The position numbers and the translations under genes were made by a program. A DNA stretch of 64,000 bases from Agromyces hippuratus (GTDB lineage: Bacteria > Actinomycetota > Actinomycetes > Actinomycetales > Microbacteriaceae): the NCBI RefSeq assembly GCF_013410355.1, contig NZ_JACCFI010000001.1:1178001-1242000 (forward strand), written 5' to 3'. The notes under the pieces were generated by a model. The model was not told where the DNA came from. It searched no databases and worked only from the letters and a program-made list of their open reading frames with translations. Below are positions 1-7,918 of the stretch, in pieces. The stretch's first letter is position 1. Every line of letters begins with the position of its first letter.

Positions 1-235
1 GCTCGAACGGCGTCGACCAGGCCAGCCGGAAGTCGGGGCCATGCACCATGAGGTCGGTGGTCACCACGAACCGCCCGTCGGCGGCGGCGATCACCGCCGC
101 GTCGTCGCCGGGGCCGAGGATCGCCGCGTCGGCCGGGCGCAACCGCGGCAGGATGCGCGCCAGCGCGGCGTCTTCACCGAGTTCGCCGACGGTACGGGGC
201 AGGGCTGCGGGGTCCGCGCGGTCGGGCTCGTGCAT
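1..235 (-). CDS. thiL: Thiamine-monophosphate kinase, N-terminal part (runs off the left edge)
   Basis: Only the first 78 codons are present. ThiL phosphorylates thiamine monophosphate to thiamine diphosphate in the cytoplasm. The visible part has the family N-terminus: an ETAL-like opening helix region, then LGPGDDAAV (residues about 40-48) with the metal-binding Asp pair, and VVTTDLMVHGPDFR, where the second metal/substrate Asp lies. The ATG at 235-233 is preceded by TAGCGT (247-242), six bases upstream, so the mRNA may be leaderless. It is divergent from the DUF3515 lipoprotein, an arrangement common in actinobacteria. Family length is about 320 residues, so three quarters lies outside the window. 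Confidence 0.9.
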   Translation of the reverse strand, partial: MHEPDRADPAALPRTVGELGEDAALARILPRLRPADAAILGPGDDAAVIAAADGRFVVTTDLMVHGPDFRLAWSTPFE

Positions 236-294
236 GCCTTCACGCTAGCGTGCGCGCCGGCGACGACGTCCAGCTCCGTTCCGGCTGCTCGCGA

Positions 295-300
295 TAGCCT
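295..300 (+). promoter_or_regulatory. Candidate -10 box (TAGCCT) of a leaderless promoter for the DUF3515 gene
   Basis: TAGCCT fits the actinobacterial TANNNT -10 consensus and ends seven bases before the ATG at 308. That spacing puts transcription start at or next to the start codon. No Shine-Dalgarno sequence is visible. No clear -35 was found. Confidence 0.45.
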
Positions 301-307
301 GAACGGG

Positions 308-823
308 ATGTCCGATTCCTCCGTCGCCCCCCGGTCCCACCCGAGACGCCGCCTGCTCGCCGCCGCCATCGCCGTCGCCTCGACGCTCCTGCTCGCCGGC
401 TGCAGCCAGCCCGTTCCGATCGAGACCGCGCCGCTCGCGAGCGACGCCGCGTGCGCGGCCGTCGTCGTGCGCCTTCCCGACACGCTCGCGAAGGGCACCG
501 AGGCCGAACAGGCCGAGCGCGAGACCAACGCGCAGGGCACCGGCGCCTGGGGCGAACCGGCATCCGTCATCCTGCGCTGCGGCGCCGAGACGCCCGGCCC
601 GACGACCGATCGCTGCGTGAGCGTCAACGGGGTCGACTGGGTGATCGACGAGTCGGATGCCCCGAACTACCTGTTCACGACGTACGGACGCACGCCGGCC
701 GTCGAGGTGTTCGTCGACAACGACGTGGTCTCGGGCACGACCGTCATCACCGAGCTCGCGGCCGCGGTCTCCGTGATCCCGGCCGACGGAGGCTGCACGA
801 CGCTCGACGAGACGACGGGCTGA
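308..823 (+). CDS. DUF3515 family lipoprotein
   Basis: A 171-residue secreted lipoprotein. It has a basic N-terminus (HPRRR), a hydrophobic segment (about residues 16-30) and a lipobox LLAGC with the lipidated Cys at about residue 32. The rest matches the actinobacterial DUF3515 family, whose members sit beside ddl and thiL: an LPDTL segment after a Cys-containing N-terminal part, a CG-containing segment and a final VFVDN... hydrophobic region, with several Cys that could form disulfides. Its role is unknown; envelope location and the neighbouring ddl suggest cell-wall association, which is inference. An in-frame ATG at 41 would extend the ORF through the divergent thiL and was rejected. It converges on ddl. 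Confidence 0.85.
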   Translation: MSDSSVAPRSHPRRRLLAAAIAVASTLLLAGCSQPVPIETAPLASDAACAAVVVRLPDTLAKGTEAEQAERETNAQGTGAWGEPASVILRCGAETPGPTTDRCVSVNGVDWVIDESDAPNYLFTTYGRTPAVEVFVDNDVVSGTTVITELAAAVSVIPADGGCTTLDETTG

Positions 824-836
824 GCCGCAGGGAACG

Positions 837-1925
837 CTACCGGCTGCCCCGCGCGTACCCGCCGTCGATGAGTTCGGCGATGAGGTCGGGGTAGGCGAGC
901 CCCGACTGCTGCCAGCACGTCGGGAACATCGAGATCGGCGTGAAGCCCGGCATCGTGTTGATCTCGTTCACGACGAAGCCCTCGTCGGTCAGGAACACGT
1001 CGACGCGCGCGAGCCCCTCGCCGCCGATCGCCTCGAACGCATGGCGCGCGACGCGCTGCAGCTCGAAGAGCTCGCCGTCGCCGAGCTCGGCCGGGCAGAT
1101 CAGCTCGACGCCGGGGGCGTCGAGGTACTTCGCCTCGAAGTCGTAGAACTCGCGGCCGCTCACGACGACCTCGCCGGCGACGCTCACGCGAACGGGGCTG
1201 CCGGCGCCGCCGAGCACGCCGCACTCGATCTCGCGACCGACCACGGCCGCCTCGACGAGCACCGTGCCGTCTTCGGCGAACGCGGTCTCGAGGGCGGCGT
1301 CGAGCTCCGACCAGTCGGCCACCTTCGTCACGCCGACCGACGAGCCGGCGCGTGCCGGCTTCACGAACACGGGCAGGCCGAGCGCCTTGGTGCGGCGCTC
1401 CCACAGCTCGCGGTTCTCATCGAGCGAGGACCGGGTCAGCGTCACCCACGGCGCGACCGCGATGCCGGCGCCCTCGAGCACCGTCTTCGTGAAGTGCTTG
1501 TCCATGCCGATCGACGAGGCGAGCACGCCGTTGCCGACGTAGGGCAGGCCGAGGAGCTCGAGCAGCCCCTGCACCGTGCCGTCCTCGCCGAAGCGACCGT
1601 GCAGGATCGGGAAGACCACGTCGATGTCGCCGAGCGAGCGTTCGCCCGCGGCATCCGTGACCTTCAGCTCGCGCGACGACGCGCTCTCGGGCCAGCGCAC
1701 CCGGCTGCCGTTGTCGACGACCTCGGGCAGGTGCGCCGGGTCGAGCGCGAAGCGGTCGGGGTCGTCGGACTCGAGCACGAACGCGCCGTCATGGGTGATC
1801 CCGACCGGGATCACCTCGAAGCGGCTACGGTCGATCGCCCGAAGCACCCCGCCCGCCGTTGCGCAGCTGATCGAATGCTCGCTGGAACGCCCTCCGAACA
1901 GCAGAACCACTCTGAGCTTGTCCAT
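837..1925 (-). CDS. ddl: D-alanine--D-alanine ligase
   Basis: A 362-residue ATP-grasp enzyme that joins two D-alanines for the peptidoglycan stem peptide. It opens with VVLLFGGRSSEHSIS, the Ddl signature with the substrate-binding GG-S-EH. The ATP-grasp core contains VKPARAGSSVGV (nucleotide-binding Lys and glycine/serine loop), and the C-terminus has the Mg-binding NEINTMPGFT. Length is normal. The start is fixed by the conserved N-terminus, so its first 101 bases lie inside the 3' end of gpsA, read in another frame. It works downstream of racemase and upstream of MurF, and shares the locus with murA. Confidence 0.95.
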   Translation of the reverse strand: MDKLRVVLLFGGRSSEHSISCATAGGVLRAIDRSRFEVIPVGITHDGAFVLESDDPDRFALDPAHLPEVVDNGSRVRWPESASSRELKVTDAAGERSLGDIDVVFPILHGRFGEDGTVQGLLELLGLPYVGNGVLASSIGMDKHFTKTVLEGAGIAVAPWVTLTRSSLDENRELWERRTKALGLPVFVKPARAGSSVGVTKVADWSELDAALETAFAEDGTVLVEAAVVGREIECGVLGGAGSPVRVSVAGEVVVSGREFYDFEAKYLDAPGVELICPAELGDGELFELQRVARHAFEAIGGEGLARVDVFLTDEGFVVNEINTMPGFTPISMFPTCWQQSGLAYPDLIAELIDGGYARGSR

Positions 1926-2979
1926 CGATCGTCCTTTCGCCCTGAGGCTCGTCGTCTGTTGTGAGGTGCGGCGCGATGTCCTTCGGGTCGAGCGTGCCCG
2001 CGAGCACCTGTCGAACCTGTTCGACGATGGGCATGTCGACGCCCATCGCCCGCGCCAGTTCGAGGATCGGCCCGACCGATGCGAGCCCCTCTGTGGTCTG
2101 CTGCATCTGATTGACGACGTCGTTCAGGTGGTAGCCCTGGCCGAGCAGCCGCCCGGCCGTGTTGTTGCGCGAGAGCGGCGACTGGCTCGTCGCGATGAGG
2201 TCGCCGAGGCCCGCGAGCCCGGCGAGGGTCTCGGGGTGGGCTCCGTAGGCGACCGCGAAGTCGGTCATCTCGACGAGGCCGCGCGTGATGATCGACGCCT
2301 TGGTGTTCTCGCCGTAGCCGACGCCGTCGACGATGCCGATCGCGACGGCGATGAGGTTCTTCAGCACTCCGCCGAACTCGGTGCCGATCACGTCGGTATT
2401 CACGAACGAGCGGAAGTAGCGGTTGCGCGCAACGGATGCCACGGCCTGGGCCGTCTCGAGGCTCGTCGACGACACGACGGCGGCCGTCGGCTGCTCTTTC
2501 GCGATCTCGAGCGCGAGGTTCGGCCCCGAGATCACGGCGATCTGCGCCGGGTCGATGCGCAGCACCTCGGCGATGACCTCGCTCATGCGCTTGCCCGTCG
2601 ACTTCTCGACGCCCTTCATGAGCGAGACCACGGATGCCTGTGCGTGCAGGTGCGGCGCGATGATCGCGAGGTTCTCGCGCAACGACTGGCTCGGCACCGA
2701 GATGTAGACCTGCTCGGCCCCCGCGAGGGCGAGGTCGAGGCGGCTCGTGGCGCGGAGGCCGAGCGGCAGGTTCACGCCCGGGAGGTAGTCGCTGTTGCGC
2801 TTGGCCTCCTGGATCTCGCGTGCCAGCTCGGGACGCCGGGCCCACAGCACCACATCGGCGCCGCCGTCGGCGAGGATCTTCGCGAAGGTCGTGCCCCAAC
2901 TGCCGGCACCGAGCACGGCGACGCGCTTGCCGGTCGCCTTCCGGCCTGCCGCCTTCTTGGCGGGAACTCTAGTCTTCAA
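1825..2979 (-). CDS. gpsA: Glycerol-3-phosphate dehydrogenase [NAD(P)+]
   Basis: A 384-residue cytoplasmic enzyme that reduces dihydroxyacetone phosphate to sn-glycerol 3-phosphate for phospholipid synthesis. The Rossmann motif VLGAGSWGTTFA lies near residue 22; SGPNLALEIA and the catalytic-lysine region LKNLIAVAIGIVDG are typical. The start is a TTG at 2979, ten bases after AAGGAG, overlapping the plsC stop by 11 bases. The protein is about 45 residues longer than usual: after the expected end around IAPHLTTDD it continues with a basic, low-complexity tail through the first 101 bases of ddl. The tail may be a lost stop codon. Order plsC-gpsA couples the two lipid-precursor steps. Confidence 0.93.
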   Translation of the reverse strand: MKTRVPAKKAAGRKATGKRVAVLGAGSWGTTFAKILADGGADVVLWARRPELAREIQEAKRNSDYLPGVNLPLGLRATSRLDLALAGAEQVYISVPSQSLRENLAIIAPHLHAQASVVSLMKGVEKSTGKRMSEVIAEVLRIDPAQIAVISGPNLALEIAKEQPTAAVVSSTSLETAQAVASVARNRYFRSFVNTDVIGTEFGGVLKNLIAVAIGIVDGVGYGENTKASIITRGLVEMTDFAVAYGAHPETLAGLAGLGDLIATSQSPLSRNNTAGRLLGQGYHLNDVVNQMQQTTEGLASVGPILELARAMGVDMPIVEQVRQVLAGTLDPKDIAPHLTTDDEPQGERTIDGQAQSGSAVRRAFQRAFDQLRNGGRGASGDRP

Positions 2980-3745
2980 GGCGCCCCGTCTCCTTCTGAC
3001 CGTGCTGCGTCGGATCCCAGCGCGCGGCCGGAGCCGGTTCGCCGCGCACCTCTGCGAGCAGTTCGGCGATCGCGCTCATGAGCTGGTCCGTCGCCTCGAG
3101 CAGGTTGCTCTGCGTGAGCGGCTTGCCCCGATAGGCGCTCAGGTCGAGCGGTTCGCCGATGATGACGTCGATGGTCTTGCGGGGGAAGGGGTGGATCTTC
3201 TTGCCGTAACGCGGCATGAGTTCCTGCGTGCCCCAGTGGGCCGCCGGGATGAGCGGGATGTCGCGCTCGAGCGCGATGCGCACGGCGCCCGTCTTCCCGC
3301 GCATCGGCCACAGGTCGGGGTCGCGGGTGAGCGACCCCTCGGGGTAGACGACGACCATGCGGCCCTTCTCGACGAGCTGCTCCGCCGCGCGGAGCGCCGC
3401 GTGGCTCTTGCTGCCTGCGCGCTCGACCGGGATCTGCCCGGAGGTGCGCAGGAGCCAGCCCAGCACGGGGACCTTGAAGAGCGAGGCCTTCGCGAGGAAG
3501 CGCGGCGCACGGCCGAGCTTCCACACGGCAGCGCCGATCACGAGCGGATCGATCTCGCTGTAGTGGTTCGGCGCGAGCACGAAGGCTCCCGACTGGGGCA
3601 TACGCTCCCGACGGTGGAACCGGTAGCGGACCGCGAGACTCAGCGGAGGAAGGGCGATGGCCGCGAGCAACCAGAAGAACGACGGTCGGCGGGTCTCCGA
3701 ACGCGGCTTCCTGGAACTCGTCGAGATCGTGTCGTCGTGTGGCAC
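2969..3745 (-). CDS. plsC: 1-acyl-sn-glycerol-3-phosphate acyltransferase (PlsC family)
   Basis: A 258-residue membrane-associated acyltransferase of phospholipid synthesis. One N-terminal membrane segment (about residues 20-40, FFWLLAAIALPPLSL) is followed by the catalytic motif NHYSEID (the H-x4-D motif), then the substrate motif YPEGSLTRD. The GTG start at 3745 is preferred over an upstream ATG at 3856, which would run into murA; AAGGA lies about ten bases upstream of it. It begins eight bases after the murA stop and overlaps gpsA, so murA-plsC-gpsA-ddl look co-transcribed. Confidence 0.88.
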   Translation of the reverse strand: MPHDDTISTSSRKPRSETRRPSFFWLLAAIALPPLSLAVRYRFHRRERMPQSGAFVLAPNHYSEIDPLVIGAAVWKLGRAPRFLAKASLFKVPVLGWLLRTSGQIPVERAGSKSHAALRAAEQLVEKGRMVVVYPEGSLTRDPDLWPMRGKTGAVRIALERDIPLIPAAHWGTQELMPRYGKKIHPFPRKTIDVIIGEPLDLSAYRGKPLTQSNLLEATDQLMSAIAELLAEVRGEPAPAARWDPTQHGQKETGRLED

Positions 3746-3752
3746 TCCCCCA

Positions 3753-5123
3753 TTATCCTTCGAGTTCGAAGTCCGCCCCGAGGAGCTCCAGCTTCGTGAT
3801 GAAGTTCTCGTATCCGCGAGCGATGATGCCGACGTTCGAGACGGTCGAACGGCCATCGGCCGTCAGCGCCGCGATGAGGTGGCTGAAGCCGCCGCGAAGG
3901 TCGGGCACCTCGATGTCGGCACCGGTGAGCTTCGTCGGGCCCGAGATGACGGCGGAGTGCTTGAAGTTGCGCTGACCGAACCGGCAGGGTCGACCGCCGA
4001 GGCACTCCTTGTGCACCTCGATCGACGCGCCCATCTCGACGAGCGCGTCGACGAAGCCGAAGCGCTGCTCGTAGACCGTCTCGTGCACGATCGAGACGCC
4101 CTTCGCCTTCGTGAGGGCGATCACGAGCGGCTGCTGCCAGTCGGTCATGAAGCCGGGGTGCACGTCGGTCTCGATGATGACGGGCGAGAGCTCGCCGCCG
4201 GGGTGGAAGAAGCGGATGCCGTCTTCCTGGATCTCGAAGTCGCCGCCGACCTTGCGGAAGACGTTGAGGAAGGTCAGCATCTCGGCCTGGCGTGCGCCCC
4301 CGACGAAGATGTCGCCGTCGGTCGCGAGGGCCGCAGCGGCCCAGCTCGCGGCCTCGTTGCGGTCGAACAGCGCGCGGTGCGTGTAGCCGTCGAGCTTGTC
4401 GACGCCCTCGATGCGGATGACCCGGTCGGTGTCGACCGTGATGATCGCACCCATCTTCTGCAGGATGTTGATGAGATCCATGATCTCTGGCTCGATCGCC
4501 GCGCCCGAGAGCTCGGTGATGCCGTCGGCGAGCACCGCGGTGAGCAGCACCTGCTCGGTGGCCCCGACGCTCGGGTAGGGCAGCGACACCTTGGCGCCGT
4601 GCAGGCCGCCGGGAGCCGACATGCGGATGCCGCTCGGCAGCTTCTCGATGATGGCGCCGAAGTTGCGCAGCACCTCGAGGTGGTAGTCGATCGGGCGGTC
4701 GCCGATGCGGCATCCGCCGAGGTCGGGGATGAACGCCTCGCCGAGGCGGTGCAGCAGTGGGCCGCAGAACAGGATCGGGATGCGGCTCGACCCGGCGTGC
4801 GCATCGATGTCGGCCATGTGGGCGGTCTCGACGGCCGACGGGTCGAGGATGAGCTCGCCCTCTTCGATGCCCTGCGTCACGCTCACGCCGTGCACCTCGA
4901 GGAGACCGCGGACGATGCGGACATCACTGATGTTCGGCACGTCTTTCAGCACGCTCGGAGTGTCGCCGAGGATGGCCGCGACCATCGCTTTGGTGACGAG
5001 GTTCTTCGCGCCCTTCAACTCGATACGACCGCGGAGCGGCTTGCCGCCGTTGATCGTGATCTTGTCGACGTTCAACCCGACTGCCGTTCCATGGTTCTTG
5101 GCATCCTGCCCGAGTGTGTTCAC
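3753..5123 (-). CDS. murA: UDP-N-acetylglucosamine 1-carboxyvinyltransferase
   Basis: A 456-residue enzyme catalysing the first committed step of peptidoglycan synthesis, transfer of enolpyruvate from PEP to UDP-GlcNAc. The conserved KGAKN (Lys40-Asn41) near the N-terminus and GGCRIGDRPID with the PEP-binding Cys138 are visible. Keeping Cys here, rather than the Asp found in mycobacterial MurA, predicts fosfomycin sensitivity at the target level (inference). The GTG start at 5123 lies seven bases after GGGAG and overlaps the leuD stop as GTGA, so its translation is probably coupled to leuD. An upstream in-frame ATG at 5174 is inside leuD and unlikely. Confidence 0.93.
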   Translation of the reverse strand: MNTLGQDAKNHGTAVGLNVDKITINGGKPLRGRIELKGAKNLVTKAMVAAILGDTPSVLKDVPNISDVRIVRGLLEVHGVSVTQGIEEGELILDPSAVETAHMADIDAHAGSSRIPILFCGPLLHRLGEAFIPDLGGCRIGDRPIDYHLEVLRNFGAIIEKLPSGIRMSAPGGLHGAKVSLPYPSVGATEQVLLTAVLADGITELSGAAIEPEIMDLINILQKMGAIITVDTDRVIRIEGVDKLDGYTHRALFDRNEAASWAAAALATDGDIFVGGARQAEMLTFLNVFRKVGGDFEIQEDGIRFFHPGGELSPVIIETDVHPGFMTDWQQPLVIALTKAKGVSIVHETVYEQRFGFVDALVEMGASIEVHKECLGGRPCRFGQRNFKHSAVISGPTKLTGADIEVPDLRGGFSHLIAALTADGRSTVSNVGIIARGYENFITKLELLGADFELEG

Positions 5124-5740
5124 AGACTCCCTGATTCCGCCGGCTCCCGGATGGGGAGCGTCTTCGGCCGCCACGATTCTCGATGAGACTCGAACTCGGC
5201 GATTGCTGCTTCATCTCTGAGGGTGAGCCCGATGTCATCGAGCCCCTCGAGCAGCCTCCATCGAGTGTAGTCGTCGATCTCGAACGGCACCTTCAGCGAC
5301 CCTACGGTCACTGTTCGCTCAACCAGATCGACGGTGACCTCTATTCCCGGGTCGGCCTCGACGACCTCCCAGAGCCGCTCGACGTCCTCATAGGCGACCT
5401 GCGCGGCGAGCAGGCCCTGCTTGCCCGAGTTGCCGCGGAAGATGTCGCCGAATCGCGAGCTGATGACGACGTCGAATCCGAAGTCGCGCAGCGCCCAGAC
5501 GGCGTGCTCGCGGCTCGAGCCTGTGCCGAAGTCGGGGCCGGCGATCAGCACCTTCACGCCCTGGTGCTCGGGGCGGTTGAGCACGAAGTCGGGGTCCTGG
5601 CGCCAGGCGTAGAAGAGCGCGTCGTCGAAACCGGTCTTCGTGACCCGCTTCAGGAACACCGCGGGGATGATCTGGTCGGTGTCGACGTTCGAACGGCGCA
5701 GCGGCGCCGCGGTGCCCGTGACGGTGGTGATCTTCTCCAT
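5120..5740 (-). CDS. leuD: 3-isopropylmalate dehydratase, small subunit
   Basis: A 206-residue swivel-domain subunit that pairs with LeuC to isomerise 2-isopropylmalate to 3-isopropylmalate in leucine synthesis. Signature features are NVDTDQIIPAVFLKR near the N-terminus and GPDFGTGSSREHAVWAL, the substrate-binding loop. Length is normal. Its ATG follows the leuC stop by two bases and its TGA overlaps the murA GTG by four bases, so leuC-leuD-murA form one translationally linked run. Confidence 0.96.
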   Translation of the reverse strand: MEKITTVTGTAAPLRRSNVDTDQIIPAVFLKRVTKTGFDDALFYAWRQDPDFVLNRPEHQGVKVLIAGPDFGTGSSREHAVWALRDFGFDVVISSRFGDIFRGNSGKQGLLAAQVAYEDVERLWEVVEADPGIEVTVDLVERTVTVGSLKVPFEIDDYTRWRLLEGLDDIGLTLRDEAAIAEFESHRESWRPKTLPIREPAESGSL

Positions 5741-5742
5741 GA

Positions 5743-7206
<1,464 letters not shown>

Positions 7207-7249
7207 GCGTTCGTCTTCCTCAGGTCCAGGGGTCAGCCGACGACAGACT

Positions 7250-7288
7250 CCGCGGCGGGGAAGGCCTCAGAACGAAGCCCCGCCGCGG
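7250..7288 (-). promoter_or_regulatory. Strong hairpin in the leuC leader (candidate attenuator)
   Basis: The arms CCGCGGCGGGG (7288-7278) and CCCCGCCGCGG (7260-7250) are perfectly complementary over 11 bp with a 17-base loop. The first arm lies inside the last codons of the leader peptide, so a ribosome paused at the Leu codons would cover it. No U-run follows, so it may act through Rho or through translation rather than as a simple intrinsic terminator. A 7-bp outer pairing (7311-7305 with 7244-7238) could form an alternative structure. Confidence 0.6.
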
Positions 7289-7320
7289 CAACGAAGGAGA
7301 AGACGTCGTCGTGCGCGCAC
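7267..7320 (-). CDS. leuL: Leucine-rich leader peptide upstream of leuCD
   Basis: A 17-codon ORF starting with GTG at 7320, encoding (V/M)RARRRLLLRCRGGASF and ending at TGA 7269-7267. Codons 7-9 are CTT CTC CTT, three consecutive leucines using codons that are rare in this GC-rich genome, where CTC and CTG dominate. It ends 60 bases before leuC, with the hairpin 7250-7288 overlapping its end. A TAGCCT -10 box (7332-7327) lies six bases before the GTG, so it is likely the first codon of a leaderless transcript. Runs of Leu codons are the usual sensor of leucine attenuation. It is too short for standard gene callers. Confidence 0.65.
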   Translation of the reverse strand: MRARRRLLLRCRGGASF

Positions 7321-7326
7321 GTCTTC

Positions 7327-7332
7327 AGGCTA
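7327..7332 (-). promoter_or_regulatory. Candidate -10 box of the leuL-leuCD promoter
   Basis: TAGCCT on the minus strand, six bases before the GTG of the leader peptide. It lies between the stop of the preceding FHA gene (7374) and the leader, which suggests leuCD has its own promoter and is separate from the large operon upstream. No good -35 is seen at 17 bases. Confidence 0.5.
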
Positions 7333-7373
7333 ACACCTCGGAAACGTCGACCCCGCCAGATGACGGCAGGCGG

Positions 7374-7874
7374 TCACGCGCGCTCGACGTGCACCGCGAA
7401 TGTGCCGAGTTCGACCCGGTCGCCCGGCGAGAGCACGACGCGCTCACCCGGATCGAGGTCGCGCTCGACGCCGTGCGCATCGGTCACGAGCACGCCGTTC
7501 GTCGAGTGCAGGTCGGTGATCGAGAGTTCGGCGCCCTCGAGATCGATGATCGCGTGGGTCTTCGACACCGACTTCGCGGCATCGACGACGGGCACGAGCA
7601 CCGCGTGCGGCCGCACCGGAACCGGCGCGGGGTCGCGACCGAGCACGAGCGAACCGCCGACCTGGAATCGCTGGCCGTCGTCGAGCGACAGCACCCACGG
7701 GCCGTGCGGTGGCGCCTCCCCTTCGGGCAGCACCGGCTGCGGCGGCGGCGCGGGCGCCACCGGCTTGAACGTCGGGAATGCGGCCGGCGCCACGGCGGGC
7801 GCGGGCCGCGGCGGCGCCTCGACCGTGTCGGGGATCAACCCCGGAGGCGGAACGATGAACCCCTCGTGCTCCAC
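7374..7874 (-). CDS. Small FHA-domain protein, last gene of the kinase/giant-protein operon
   Basis: A 166-residue cytoplasmic protein. Residues 1-55 are a Pro/Ala-rich linker; about 60-166 is a forkhead-associated domain with the phosphothreonine-binding signature: GSLVLGRDP, SVSKTHA and DLHSTNGV (Gly-Arg, Ser...His, Asn). All key residues are present, so it should bind phosphothreonine peptides. The kinase encoded about 17 kb upstream in the same operon is the obvious source of such ligands (inference). It follows the transglutaminase-fold gene by 44 bases. Confidence 0.85.
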   Translation of the reverse strand: MEHEGFIVPPPGLIPDTVEAPPRPAPAVAPAAFPTFKPVAPAPPPQPVLPEGEAPPHGPWVLSLDDGQRFQVGGSLVLGRDPAPVPVRPHAVLVPVVDAAKSVSKTHAIIDLEGAELSITDLHSTNGVLVTDAHGVERDLDPGERVVLSPGDRVELGTFAVHVERA

Positions 7875-7918
7875 GGCTCCACTCTAGGGGAGCACGCGAC
7901 GCCGGCGCAGCCGCCGCG

